From Chloroflexota bacterium (GTDB lineage: Bacteria > Chloroflexota > Anaerolineae > Anaerolineales > Anaerolineaceae), in assembly GCA_029265085.1 (NCBI GenBank), contig JAJUJY010000018.1, positions 1-44,310 on the forward strand: 44,310 bases of DNA. Direction: 5' to 3'. Under the pieces are notes generated by a model. The model was not told the origin of the DNA, did no database searches, and saw nothing but the letters and a program-made list of their open reading frames with translations. The translations under genes and the position numbers were made by a program. Positions 17,060 to 26,101 of the stretch are shown here, piece by piece (position 1 is the first letter of the stretch; each line of letters opens with the position of its first letter).

Positions 17060-17782
17060 TTATCCGGCGTTTTGCGCCAACAGCTCTTTTAGACGCGGAT
17101 GGTTGGCATAATGACCGTGATAACTTTCCGGCAGCAGCGCGGCAATCTGGCACATGATTTCATCCGTCTGGCGCAGTAAATCTTCTTCGCGGTTGTCTCG
17201 ATCCAGGCGGGGCAGCGTAAACGGCTTGCCAAAGCGGACAGTAATCTGTCCTTTCCGCAGGGTCATGATGCGGTTCATGGTCGTCTCGGTACCAGCGATG
17301 CCCACCGGAACAATCGGCACTTTGGCCCGCTGTGCCAGCAAAACTGCACCGGATTTTCCCGGCAGGAGCTGGCGAATGGTGCTGCGCGTGCCTTCCGGGG
17401 CAATTCCCAACGGGCGGCCCTGGCGCAGTACCTCAATGGCCGAGCCAAAAGCAGAAAAGTCTGCTTTGGTGCGGTCTAACCAGATACCTCCGGCGGTTTC
17501 GCCAAACCAACGAAAGAAGGGGTATTTGAGATATTTATCCGTCACCAAAGCGGTGACGTCCGGGCGAACCGGATTAATAAACAATACGGGGATATCGAGC
17601 CGGCTGACATGGTTGGTAGCAATGATGACTCCACCCTCGGTTGGAATGTTTTCCAGCCCAAAAAACTGTGTTTTGGTCAAATGCTTAAACAGAAAAACCA
17701 TTGTTTTTTGCAGTTGGGTGCGGTTCATGACCTTGATCCCTTTTTTCGGACGATCCCGAGTGATGGAGGTTGTTTCAGTCAT
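17060..17782 (-). CDS. 1-acylglycerol-3-phosphate acyltransferase-like (PlsC family)
   Basis: About 240 residues from the ATG at 17782, which overlaps the end of the DedA gene by 8 nt. The catalytic acyltransferase motif H-x4-D is NHVSRLD near 57-63 and the lysophosphatidate-binding motif is PEGTRS. GGIWLDRTKAD and PIVPVGIAGTE are further family blocks. It would acylate lysophosphatidic acid at the membrane, although other acyl acceptors are possible. A second possible start at 17728 (MNRTQLQK) has GGGA 8 nt upstream. Last gene of the pdxS-led run. Confidence 0.88.
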   Translation of the reverse strand: MTETTSITRDRPKKGIKVMNRTQLQKTMVFLFKHLTKTQFFGLENIPTEGGVIIATNHVSRLDIPVLFINPVRPDVTALVTDKYLKYPFFRWFGETAGGIWLDRTKADFSAFGSAIEVLRQGRPLGIAPEGTRSTIRQLLPGKSGAVLLAQRAKVPIVPVGIAGTETTMNRIMTLRKGQITVRFGKPFTLPRLDRDNREEDLLRQTDEIMCQIAALLPESYHGHYANHPRLKELLAQNAG

Positions 17783-18476
17783 TGCTGCTGGTGTTTTCCG
17801 ATTGAATATGAGCCGGTTTGGCCGGTTTGCTTTCCGGGCTGCGTTTGGCCTTAATTGCCTCAACTACTGCTGGTATAACTGAAATCAATACAATTGCGAT
17901 AATCACCAGCGAGAAGTTCTTTTCCACAAAGGGCAGGGTGCCAAAGAAGTAGCCGCCAAAAATAAACAAAGCGGTCCATAAAATACCGCCAACTACATTA
18001 TAGGTAATGAAGTATCCGTAGCGCATTTTGCCAATACCCGCCACAAACGGCGCAAAAGTGCGTACAATCGGCACAAAACGAGCTAACAGGATAGTTTTTC
18101 CACCGTGTTTCTCATAAAACGCCTGGGTACGCTCCAGGTATTCGCGCTTAAGCCATTTCACATCTTCGCGGAACACCCGCGGACCGACAAAATGACCAAT
18201 CCAATAATTGGCTGTATCGCCCAGCACGGCGGCAACAGCCAACAACAGGAATAACGGAACCACCTCAAAAGAACCTTTGGCCGCGAATGCGCCCGCCGCA
18301 AAGAGCAGCGAATCACCGGGCAGGAAAGGTGTCACCACCAGGCCGGTTTCAATAAAAATCACCACAAACAGAATGGCATAGGTCCAAAACCCAAAACTGC
18401 GAATGATGATATCTAAATATTTGTCCAGATGCAGGACAAAATCAATCGCTAATTTCACCAGATCAAACAAATTCAT
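17775..18476 (-). CDS. DedA family membrane protein
   Basis: A 233-residue polytopic protein. Family hallmarks are FIETGLVVTPFLPGDSLLF, GDTANYWIGHFVGPRVF, and ARFVPIVRTFAPFVAGIGKM with the conserved arginines, followed by a G-rich helix GGYFFG. DedA/DTT proteins are implicated in flipping undecaprenyl phosphate or phospholipids, and their loss causes envelope stress. The start overlaps the stop of the PrsW gene by 4 nt. The C-terminal tail is basic and cytoplasmic. Confidence 0.92.
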   Translation of the reverse strand: MNLFDLVKLAIDFVLHLDKYLDIIIRSFGFWTYAILFVVIFIETGLVVTPFLPGDSLLFAAGAFAAKGSFEVVPLFLLLAVAAVLGDTANYWIGHFVGPRVFREDVKWLKREYLERTQAFYEKHGGKTILLARFVPIVRTFAPFVAGIGKMRYGYFITYNVVGGILWTALFIFGGYFFGTLPFVEKNFSLVIIAIVLISVIPAVVEAIKAKRSPESKPAKPAHIQSENTSSND

Positions 18477-19795
18477 TCCTCGCTCCTGGGGTTCAACTCC
18501 CCACCTTCAAATTTCATGCCCTCGCTCTGCGGGGTGGTTTCACCAACCACCGGCTGGTTTAAATTCTGCGGAATCCGCGCCAGCACTCGCTGCAGGCTGC
18601 TCTTGCGCAGCCGGGCATTCATCACGAATAATATTACCAGATTAATCACAATGATGACGCCTAACAAAATTGATGAGGCCTGCCCGATTTGCTCGCCCAG
18701 GCGAGTATTCGCAAAAGAGGCGCCCACGGTAGGCGCTAGCCCAGACACCAGGCCAAACATATTCCACAAGCCGTGCAGCAGCACAGCCAGCAGATAGGTC
18801 CAAACCAGGCGTACAATGTGCTTGCGGTCATGCCAGGCAGAGGCCATGCCCCAGCCAATCAGCCCGGTATTGACGCTGTGCAATAAGGCGGTGCCAACCC
18901 GGCCCACCAGGATGATGGTGCCGCTGCCGTCTCCAGCGTTTGCCAGCGCAGAAAGATTTTCCCATAAGGCAAAACAAGCACCGGCAATCAAACCGGCGGT
19001 AAATCCTTGTTCGGGCGTTAATTCACGGCCAGCCAGGAACCACAGTGCCAGTGGTTTAAATAATTCTTCAATCAAGGGAATAATTCCAGAGGCAATCAAT
19101 AAGACACTGAGGATAACCTGGGGACTGGAAATCCAATCCTGGATCAAGCTTTCAATTAACGCCGGATTTGCAGCCGGATTTTGGAGCAATTCCACAAAAT
19201 AGGTTAACTGGTTGACCAGTTCAGGCTGGGATGAAATCCAGACCACCAACGGCATTAGCAACACCAGCAAAGCCACCACTTCAACCACCAGAATGAACGG
19301 CATGGTAGCAACCAGGCTGAAACTGACCACATTCCAGGTGCGCTGCTCGGTGGTGAGCGGAATGGTCCGGCTGCCCGTTTCAACAATCCACCAGATTGGA
19401 ATGATGGCAGCCAGGATTAAGATGGGCGGTAAAACCAGCCAGGCAAACTCCTTGGTTTCCAATGCGCGGAATAACAAAACCAGCAGCGGCCAGAGCAGCA
19501 TCAAGACAGTTGCCGCCAGGTAACGGTGCTTGATCTGCGGAACCTGCACAGGCTTGCCCAGCAAGTCCAAAAGGCTAAACACCGCCGAAGGCAGGCAGAG
19601 CAGCCCGCCAAAACCGGCCGCCCAGGCCAGGCTAAACATAGACAGGGTCTGGGCGGCAGGCAAAGAGGCGCCCAACAGCGTCGTCACGCCAGAAAACACC
19701 AGCAGAGCGGCAATTCCAAAACTCAGGAAAACGCCAATACTGCTGAGAATCAGCATAAGGATCGAACGCCATTGGGAACCCTGGGATGAGCGCAT
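18473..19795 (-). CDS. PrsW-type intramembrane metalloprotease
   Basis: A 440-residue protein with about nine helices. All PrsW-type motifs are present: EELFK at 243-247, FALWEN at 275-280, His306 in ALLHSVNTG and His341 in HGLWN. In Bacillus PrsW starts cleavage of the anti-sigma factor RsiW; here the substrate is unknown and no anti-sigma factor is encoded nearby. The extended N-terminal five-helix part is longer than in Bacillus. The start codon directly follows the stop of the upstream DsbA-cyclophilin gene. Confidence 0.88.
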   Translation of the reverse strand: MRSSQGSQWRSILMLILSSIGVFLSFGIAALLVFSGVTTLLGASLPAAQTLSMFSLAWAAGFGGLLCLPSAVFSLLDLLGKPVQVPQIKHRYLAATVLMLLWPLLVLLFRALETKEFAWLVLPPILILAAIIPIWWIVETGSRTIPLTTEQRTWNVVSFSLVATMPFILVVEVVALLVLLMPLVVWISSQPELVNQLTYFVELLQNPAANPALIESLIQDWISSPQVILSVLLIASGIIPLIEELFKPLALWFLAGRELTPEQGFTAGLIAGACFALWENLSALANAGDGSGTIILVGRVGTALLHSVNTGLIGWGMASAWHDRKHIVRLVWTYLLAVLLHGLWNMFGLVSGLAPTVGASFANTRLGEQIGQASSILLGVIIVINLVILFVMNARLRKSSLQRVLARIPQNLNQPVVGETTPQSEGMKFEGGELNPRSEE

Positions 19796-21073
19796 TTATT
19801 TCTCTTCGATGGTAATTTTTACAATGGTATCACCGGCGGGCAGTTCCGTGCCGGGTTGTGCCTGGGCGGGATCGCGCAGGGTAAGCTGTTGAGCAATGTC
19901 CAATCCTTCCAGCACTTCACCAAATATGGTGTAACCGCCGTCCAGATCAGGCAGCTCTTTGTAGGTGATGAAGAACTGCGACCCATTGGTATCTGCGCCG
20001 GAATTGGCCATACCGAGCAAACCAGCGCGGTCAAACTTCAAGTCATCAAAGACCTCATTCTTGAACTGGTAGCCAGGGCCGCCAAAACCGGTGCCGCTGG
20101 GATCGCCCGTCTGAGCAACAAAGTCTTTAATCACCCTGTGGAAAGAAACCCCGTCAAAATAACCCATCTTTGCCAGGAAAACAAAGTTGTTTACAGCCAG
20201 GGGAGTGCGGTCTGCATACAATTTGACCTTGATATCTCCCTTGCTGGTGGTGATAGTGGCCGTATACTGCTTGGCCGGATCGATGATCATCGGCGGGCAC
20301 TGGGTGTACTGTTTGTCTTTGAGTTTAGCCAGGCTGAGGATCGCATTCAACGTGTCGATATCGTACGGCACCTGGTCCTCGGGGGTAAAGATTAACTGGC
20401 CGTCCACATAAATGAAGAGCGCCGGTGTGCCCTGAAGTCCCAAATCAGTGGCAGCTTTCAAAGCTTTTTCCACTTTGCTGACCACTGCATCACTTTTCAG
20501 GTCTTTTTCAAACCGCTTTTCATCCAGTCCAATGGCCTTGGCCTGTTCCGCCAGGAAAGTTTCAAAATCCGCTGCGGGATTCTGAGTCCAGACCTGCCAG
20601 CTTTCCTGGTTGAAAATGGCGTCATGCATTTCCCAGAATTTGCCCTGTAAACCAGCCGCTTCAGCCGCCTGTGCGCCAAGCATGGCTTTGTCATGGATCG
20701 AGGTCAGCGGGAAGTGCCGGAAAACCACCTGCACTTCATCCGGGTGCTGGGTTTCAAATTCCTTTAAGAAACTGGCCGCCAGCGAGCAGTAGGGGCATTG
20801 GAAATCGCTGTATTCCACCAGCAATATACGCGGATTTTTGGCGCCGCGCACCCAGTCGTCCGCGCTAACCGCCGGAACATTCACGGTAGCCGGGTCTTTG
20901 GGTTCGGGCAGAATGCTGAACACACTGCATTCCATCGGAGGGCCGTCAGGAATGGCGGCTTTGGTCGGTGCGGCGGGATCATTTGCCGCGGGGGTGTTTG
21001 TAGCGGCTGCCTGTCCGCACGCCGCAAGGACGAGGGTAGAGAGCAGCACCAGGATAAGCCAGAATTTACGCAT
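19796..21073 (-). CDS. Lipoprotein fusing a DsbA-like thioredoxin domain to a cyclophilin
   Basis: A 425-residue lipoprotein with signal MRKFWLILVLLSTLVLAACG and lipobox Cys19. Residues about 80-250 form a DsbA/DsbG-like domain with CPYC at 93-96 and cis-Pro loop QGTPALFIYVDG. Residues about 270-425 form a cyclophilin-type peptidyl-prolyl isomerase with FHRVIKDFVAQTGDPSGTGFGG and MANSGADTNGSQFFITY, so the catalytic Arg, Phe and Gln are kept. The protein should couple disulfide chemistry to proline isomerisation outside the membrane. Additional cysteines at 49 and near 257 could pair. The neighbours PrsW and DedA fit envelope protein quality control. Confidence 0.92.
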   Translation of the reverse strand: MRKFWLILVLLSTLVLAACGQAAATNTPAANDPAAPTKAAIPDGPPMECSVFSILPEPKDPATVNVPAVSADDWVRGAKNPRILLVEYSDFQCPYCSLAASFLKEFETQHPDEVQVVFRHFPLTSIHDKAMLGAQAAEAAGLQGKFWEMHDAIFNQESWQVWTQNPAADFETFLAEQAKAIGLDEKRFEKDLKSDAVVSKVEKALKAATDLGLQGTPALFIYVDGQLIFTPEDQVPYDIDTLNAILSLAKLKDKQYTQCPPMIIDPAKQYTATITTSKGDIKVKLYADRTPLAVNNFVFLAKMGYFDGVSFHRVIKDFVAQTGDPSGTGFGGPGYQFKNEVFDDLKFDRAGLLGMANSGADTNGSQFFITYKELPDLDGGYTIFGEVLEGLDIAQQLTLRDPAQAQPGTELPAGDTIVKITIEEK

Positions 21074-21116
21074 AGAAAAAGGTCCTACCTTTCAGGGATA
21101 GATGAAAAGCGGCAGG

Positions 21117-21734
21117 TTACCGCCGCAGCCGGGCAAGAATTGCCTGGCGTAAAGACGATTGTACCACCTCGACCGGTTGGCTGGCATCCACGGTTTGCCA
21201 GCGCTGCGGGTCTTGCTGTGCCAGCTCCAGGTAGCCCTGGCGCACGCGGCGGTGAAACTCCAACTGATAGGCATCCAGGCGGTTCCATTCGCCCCCGCCT
21301 GCCTGGCGCCGGCGCAGACCGGTTTCAGCATCCACATCCAGCAGCATCGTCAGGTCGGGCCAAAGCCCGCCGGTTGCAAAATTAAGCAGCATGCGCAGGG
21401 TTTGCAGATCATAACCGTGACCGTAGCCCTGGTATGCCAGGGTGGAATCGGCGTAACGGTCGCTGAGCACCACTTTCCCAGCCGCCAACGCTGGGCGAAG
21501 CACTTCCTCCACCAGTTGGGCACGCGCAGACAGGAAAAGCAAAATTTCTGTGCGCGGCCGCATGGAGGTGTTTTTCATATTCATTAAAATCTCACGTACC
21601 TGGTTGCTGATTTCTGTGCCGCCAGGCTCGCGGACCGTTAAGACATCATAGCCCTGCTCGCGCAGGAATTGGGCCAGCGGTCCAACCTGACTGGTTTTAC
21701 CGCTGCCGTCGGGGCCTTCCAAGGTAATGAACAC
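21117..21734 (-). CDS. tmk: Thymidylate kinase
   Basis: A 205-residue kinase. The P-loop is LEGPDGSGKTSQ. The dTMP-specific block VREPGGTEISNQVREILM and the DR motif SDRYADSTLAYQG follow, then LLDVDAETGLRRRQ. It phosphorylates dTMP to dTDP. The start codon is GTG at 21732-21734, with AGGAG about 11 nt upstream. It lies 39 nt after the R3H ATPase gene in the same run. Confidence 0.95.
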   Translation of the reverse strand: MFITLEGPDGSGKTSQVGPLAQFLREQGYDVLTVREPGGTEISNQVREILMNMKNTSMRPRTEILLFLSARAQLVEEVLRPALAAGKVVLSDRYADSTLAYQGYGHGYDLQTLRMLLNFATGGLWPDLTMLLDVDAETGLRRRQAGGGEWNRLDAYQLEFHRRVRQGYLELAQQDPQRWQTVDASQPVEVVQSSLRQAILARLRR

Positions 21735-21773
21735 GGTGATTTACACTCCTGTGCGAGCCGGGATGAATACGAA

Positions 21774-23408
21774 TTACTCGCGGAAAATGCGCACGCGCCG
21801 GTTTGGCTCTTTGCCGTAAGAGTGCGAAACCAGGTTGGCCTGTTTGGCCATCTCATGCTGGATGCGGCGAATATTTGCCGAAGCAGGCGGCAGGTCTGCC
21901 CAACGCTGCCCGTTCAACACATTTTGAATCGCCACCTGGGTTTGCGCAGCAATGATGTCCCATTCGGTAGGGTTGCTTTCCGCAGTGATGCTGAACATTT
22001 CTGCCAGCGACTGTTCCATCTGGTTGATGGTGTTGGCACGCAGTACATAAATCGGCATGGAGCGTTCTTCCGCTTCCACAATGGGCTGCTGGCGCGAACG
22101 GTAGTACGTGCGCAAGGTCATCAAGACCTCGGCTTCATCCAGGTTTTGCACGACCAACGCCGGCACGCCAATCCGTTTGGCGGCCTGCTGCAAGCGGTTG
22201 CGCGCCACCCCATACGGATAAATCCGCACTGTCTGCACGGGGGCAGCCGAAGCGCTTACACGAACCTCCGGAGCATTTTCTTCCAGGAAATTAGACTGGC
22301 GGGTAGGCCCGCTTTTGCCAGGACGGCTGAACGGCTGAGCTGACTCGGCATTGCCAACCGGTCCGCGCCGCACACCCTGCGCCATCGGGCGAGTCATGGG
22401 TGGAGGAGCCGGCGGTTTCTCGATATGGATCTGCCCCTGGGCGTCACGCGAACGAATTTCCGGCAGCAGCGGGTAACCGCGCACCAGCGCATCCACCGCA
22501 GCGGCCACATCCGGATGGACAGCCAGGCGGTCGCGTTCCTGCAATTCGATTAATACATCAAAGGTTGGCTGAGAGCGGCGCTCCAGCACCGTTTTTTGCG
22601 TACCGCGGCGGCGCGCCTCTTCATCAGAGAGGGTCACCGACTCGATCCCGCCCACCAAGTCAGAAAGGGTCGGGTTCAGCAGCAGGTTTTCCAGCGTGCG
22701 CCCGTGAGCCGTAGCCACCAACTGCACACCGCGCTCGGCAATGGTTCGGGCAGCCAGGGCTTCCAACTCGCGGCCAATTTCATCAATCACGATCGCTTCC
22801 GGGTTGTGGTTTTCCACCGCTTCAATCATCACCTCATGCTGCAAGGAGGGTGTTGCCACCTGCATACGGCGGGCACGGCCAACCGCTGGATGAGGCACAT
22901 CTCCATCGCCGCCAATTTCATTCGAGGTGTCCACAATCACCACGCGGTTATTTTCCGCCAATATACGAGCCGATTCGCGCAGCATGGTGGTCTTGCCAAT
23001 ACCCGGTTTTCCCAGCAAAAGAATACTCTTGCCGGATTCAATCAGGTCCTGGATGATATCGATGGTGCCGTACACCGCCCGGCCAACCCGGCAGGTCAGC
23101 CCAACGATGCGCCCTTTCCGGTTGCGAATCGCAGAAATACGGTGCAGGGTACGTTCCATACCTGCCCGGTTATCTGCATCAAATTCCCCAATTTTTGACA
23201 CGACCAGGTCAATGTCTTCATGGGTGATTTCCTTCTCGCTGAGCTGCACCTCGTGGTTGACAAAACGGGCCACCGGCAGCCGGCCAAGATCCATCACGAT
23301 CTCCAGCAGGTTGTCCGTGTCATCCGCTTTGACCGCCGCCTTCGAAATATTCAGCGGCAGCACATCGAGCAGGGCCTGTAAATCATCCGTAATACGTTTT
23401 TGTGTCAT
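21774..23408 (-). CDS. SpoIIIAA-like AAA ATPase with C-terminal R3H domain
   Basis: About 544 residues. The N-terminal part holds an AAA-type ATPase of the SpoIIIAA/Ycf45 group: Walker A LLLGKPGIGKTTM, VVIVDTSNEIGGDGD, Walker B AIVIDEIGRE and sensor region LVATAHGRTLENLL. A Pro-rich linker, a domain around AAPVQTVRIYPYGVARNRLQ, and a terminal R3H nucleic-acid-binding motif (RIQHEMAKQANLVSHSYGKE) follow. This architecture is conserved in Chloroflexota and Firmicutes, usually near tmk, and its function is unknown. A GTG seven codons upstream (23429) is an alternative start; neither has a strong SD. Confidence 0.88.
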   Translation of the reverse strand: MTQKRITDDLQALLDVLPLNISKAAVKADDTDNLLEIVMDLGRLPVARFVNHEVQLSEKEITHEDIDLVVSKIGEFDADNRAGMERTLHRISAIRNRKGRIVGLTCRVGRAVYGTIDIIQDLIESGKSILLLGKPGIGKTTMLRESARILAENNRVVIVDTSNEIGGDGDVPHPAVGRARRMQVATPSLQHEVMIEAVENHNPEAIVIDEIGRELEALAARTIAERGVQLVATAHGRTLENLLLNPTLSDLVGGIESVTLSDEEARRRGTQKTVLERRSQPTFDVLIELQERDRLAVHPDVAAAVDALVRGYPLLPEIRSRDAQGQIHIEKPPAPPPMTRPMAQGVRRGPVGNAESAQPFSRPGKSGPTRQSNFLEENAPEVRVSASAAPVQTVRIYPYGVARNRLQQAAKRIGVPALVVQNLDEAEVLMTLRTYYRSRQQPIVEAEERSMPIYVLRANTINQMEQSLAEMFSITAESNPTEWDIIAAQTQVAIQNVLNGQRWADLPPASANIRRIQHEMAKQANLVSHSYGKEPNRRVRIFRE

Positions 23409-23455
23409 TGTCTTTCTATCGTCACTCACTCTGATAAAGGCATTTGATGATGGAT

Positions 23456-24442
23456 CTACGGCTGCTCTTTTGGCAGCCGGTGATGGTGCGGAACCGGCAA
23501 ATGCTTTTCCTGGTGAACAGGTCCAACCAGCGCCGGTTGGCGGTTCTCACTGATCCGGTTGTGATTATTTGCATAGGCCAGCACCCGCTGCGGAGCAGCC
23601 AGCCGTTTGACCATTAATGCCTGGCGGCAAACCGGCCGGGCATCCAGGCTTTGCTCAATAGCGGATTCCAGCCAGGCCTGGTAGGACCGGACGGCAATAT
23701 ACACCGGGCGCCCAAGCTGGAACTGCAGCCCGTGCAGATATGCATTTAATAAAGCAACAATACCGTCCGCAGCCGGATGAAAAACCGGCTGTAAGAAAAT
23801 TCCGCGCGGCCCAAAGGTCGCCTCAATATACGCCACCACCTCGTCGTGCTGGCGGTATAACGAGCCGGTAAAGAGATGGCCCTGCAACGGTTCAGCACCC
23901 TGCACCAGCGGCGGCACCAGCGATTGGTATAACAGGCGCACAGCCAGGTCATCCATATCGCTGATCGGAATCCAGGTCATGGAGCTGTTGGCAATCTGGT
24001 TCTGCGGCTGGCGAATTTCCCAAACGCGCTGCCAGCCGTACACCGTATAACCGGCACGGCGCAGCACTTCAAACGCAGGGCTGTTCTCTTCCACTTCAGC
24101 TACCAGGTTAAACGCGCCGCGGTTACCTGCTTCCCAGGCCAGGTTATCCAGCACCCGGTTCAACGCTGGAGTTTCCAGCGCACGGGTCGGCACCACAAAG
24201 GACATGCGCGCCAACCGCTCTCCGGTGGTGTAATGCATCTGTCCGAAGACCGGCGGCTTACCGCCGCCGGGACGGACAACACTGGTATAACTGCCGTGTT
24301 CCAAACGAAGATGATCCAGCATGGCCCACGGTCCCACCGGGTTACCCCGCGTGAGCACCAATGCGGAATCAAGACACTGTACCTGGTTGCGAAACCGGTA
24401 TAGTGCCAACAGATCATGCCATGCTAAAGGACGAGCTTCTAT
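23456..24442 (-). CDS. GNAT-like acetyltransferase-type protein with an unusual start
   Basis: About 328 residues if initiated at 24442. The text RPLAWHDLLALYRFRNQ is a common opening of GNAT-related proteins, and LVAEVEENSPAFEVLRRAGYTVYGWQRVWEI matches the final acetyl-CoA-binding segment of a GNAT fold. A second, less clear domain fills the C-terminal half. The only standard start in the frame is TTG at 24409, which would remove the conserved opening. An ATA at 24440-24442 overlaps the pdxT stop and has GGAG 8 nt upstream. The substrate is unknown. Confidence 0.65.
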   Translation of the reverse strand: MEARPLAWHDLLALYRFRNQVQCLDSALVLTRGNPVGPWAMLDHLRLEHGSYTSVVRPGGGKPPVFGQMHYTTGERLARMSFVVPTRALETPALNRVLDNLAWEAGNRGAFNLVAEVEENSPAFEVLRRAGYTVYGWQRVWEIRQPQNQIANSSMTWIPISDMDDLAVRLLYQSLVPPLVQGAEPLQGHLFTGSLYRQHDEVVAYIEATFGPRGIFLQPVFHPAADGIVALLNAYLHGLQFQLGRPVYIAVRSYQAWLESAIEQSLDARPVCRQALMVKRLAAPQRVLAYANNHNRISENRQPALVGPVHQEKHLPVPHHHRLPKEQP

Positions 24443-25017
24443 TTTGCCATCTCCACAAAGTAACGATGAAAACGGTCGTCATGGGTTAATTCCGGGTGGA
24501 AAGAGGTCGCCAGCATTTTACCCTGGCGAGCCGCCACAATGCGCCCGTCCGGCAGCGTAACCAGCGCCTGCGCACTGCCTGCCACCGATTCGATCAATGG
24601 AGCGCGGATGAAAACCGCCCGGAAAGGACCATGTGTTCCGTTCACCTGCTGGAGACAATCCGCCTCCAGGTCAATTTCAAAACTATCCACCTGGCGTCCA
24701 AAGGCGTTGCGCTGGACGGTTATGTCCATCAATCCCAGGGTTGGCTGGTCGCGGCCTATGTTTTTTGCCAGGAAAATGGCTCCCGCGCAGGTCCCCCAAA
24801 CTGCCTTGCGGGATGCAAATTCATGCAGTGGTTCCATCATGCCAAAGGCTTCAGCCAGCTTGGCAAAGGTGGTGGATTCGCCCCCGGGCATGACCAGCCC
24901 GTCCAGATCCTGCAGGTGTTCCGGCAGGCGCACCTGGACAACCTCAACACCCAGACCATCTAACATTTTTTGGTGCTCGATAAAGTCACCTTGTAATGCT
25001 AATACACCAATCTTCAT
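24439..25017 (-). CDS. pdxT: Pyridoxal 5'-phosphate synthase glutaminase subunit
   Basis: A 192-residue class I glutamine amidotransferase starting MKIGVLALQGDFIEH. GLVMPGGESTT, the nucleophile Cys in WGTCAGAIFLA, and the His-x-Glu pair in SFHPELTHD are all present. It hydrolyses glutamine and hands ammonia to PdxS. It lies 15 nt after pdxS. Length and motifs are normal for the family. Confidence 0.97.
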   Translation of the reverse strand: MKIGVLALQGDFIEHQKMLDGLGVEVVQVRLPEHLQDLDGLVMPGGESTTFAKLAEAFGMMEPLHEFASRKAVWGTCAGAIFLAKNIGRDQPTLGLMDITVQRNAFGRQVDSFEIDLEADCLQQVNGTHGPFRAVFIRAPLIESVAGSAQALVTLPDGRIVAARQGKMLATSFHPELTHDDRFHRYFVEMAK

Positions 25018-25032
25018 ACAACCTTTTCAGCA

Positions 25033-25920
25033 CTACCAGCCGCGTTGAGCGATTAATTCGGCATCCGGAATCGCGGAAATCTGGCGGCCAACCATCGGCT
25101 CACCCAGGTTGCGGCTCACCTCAGCCAGAATGTGCGGGTCGTTATAGTGCGTAACCGACTTAACGATGGCAGCAGCGCGTTTGGCCGGGTCACCAGACTT
25201 AAAAATACCGGAGCCGACAAAAACACCGTCCACACCCAGCTGCATCATCAGCGCGGCATCCGCCGGGGTGGCAATGCCGCCCGCAGCAAAATTGACCACC
25301 GGCAGGCGGCCTAACTGGCGGGTTTCCATCAACAGCTCAAACGACGCGCCGAGCTCTTTGGCAAACGCCATCACTTCTTCCTCCGGCATATTTTGCAGGC
25401 GGCGAATATCGCCTAATACCTGGCGGGCATGACGAACGGCTTCCACCACGTCACCTGTCCCGGCCTCGCCCTTGGTGCGGATCATGGCCGCGCCTTCGCC
25501 AACCCGGCGCAGGGCTTCACCCAGATTACGCGCACCGCACACAAAAGGCACCTTGAAGTTATGCTTGTAAATATGATGCTCTTCGTCTGCCGGAGTGAGC
25601 ACTTCGGACTCATCGATGTAGTCAATCCCAATCGCTTCCAGGATTTGTGCTTCTACAAAATGACCGATGCGAACCTTGGCCATCACCGGAATGGTCACTG
25701 TTTCCATGATCTTCTGGATCAAATCCGGGTCACTCATCCGAGCCACTCCCCCGTGGGCACGAATATCAGCGGGGACCCGCTCCAGCGCCATCACGGCCAC
25801 TGCGCCGGCATCCTCGGCAATACGCGCATGCTCTGGCGTAACCACATCCATAATTACGCCGCCTTTTAACATTTGGGCGAGGCCTTTCTTTAATTTGAAA
25901 GTGCCCTGTTCTTGATCCAT
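25033..25920 (-). CDS. pdxS: Pyridoxal 5'-phosphate synthase subunit PdxS
   Basis: A 295-residue TIM-barrel enzyme that makes PLP from ribose 5-phosphate, glyceraldehyde 3-phosphate and ammonia. Conserved blocks are [43 protein letters not shown] with the catalytic Lys, [14 protein letters not shown] and [19 protein letters not shown]. The start at 25920 has GGAGGG 7 nt upstream; the frame runs 22 codons farther into the promoter and is not used. First gene of the nine-gene minus-strand run. Confidence 0.97.
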   Translation of the reverse strand: MDQEQGTFKLKKGLAQMLKGGVIMDVVTPEHARIAEDAGAVAVMALERVPADIRAHGGVARMSDPDLIQKIMETVTIPVMAKVRIGHFVEAQILEAIGIDYIDESEVLTPADEEHHIYKHNFKVPFVCGARNLGEALRRVGEGAAMIRTKGEAGTGDVVEAVRHARQVLGDIRRLQNMPEEEVMAFAKELGASFELLMETRQLGRLPVVNFAAGGIATPADAALMMQLGVDGVFVGSGIFKSGDPAKRAAAIVKSVTHYNDPHILAEVSRNLGEPMVGRQISAIPDAELIAQRGW

Positions 25921-25957
25921 TGAAGATCCCTCCAGAAAATAGTATACGTGCAGTTTG

Positions 25958-25986
25958 ATTCTACCACGCCCGCTTAAGCGCGACAA
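25958..25986 (-). promoter_or_regulatory. Sigma70-type promoter of the pdxST run
   Basis: On the minus strand TTGTCG (25981-25986) and TAGAAT (25958-25963) are 17 bp apart. The start site would be near 25951, about 30 nt before the pdxS ATG. A perfect hairpin GGCGCGT-GAA-ACGCGCC (25988-26004) abuts the -35 on its upstream side. Confidence 0.65.
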
Positions 25987-26101
25987 CGGCGCGTGAAACG
26001 CGCCGGGTCGGGAATCGATTAGAAATGGATGAGAAAATGGCGAATTTTTCCCTCTATTCCATCACACCGCGACGAACAGAAAGAAAACAGCCGCGAAAGC
26101 C

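Noticed and set aside
25988..26004. GGCGCGT-GAA-ACGCGCC hairpin as a terminator of ychF
   Set aside because: No T-run follows on the minus strand and it directly abuts the pdxS promoter -35, so a terminator role is not supported.
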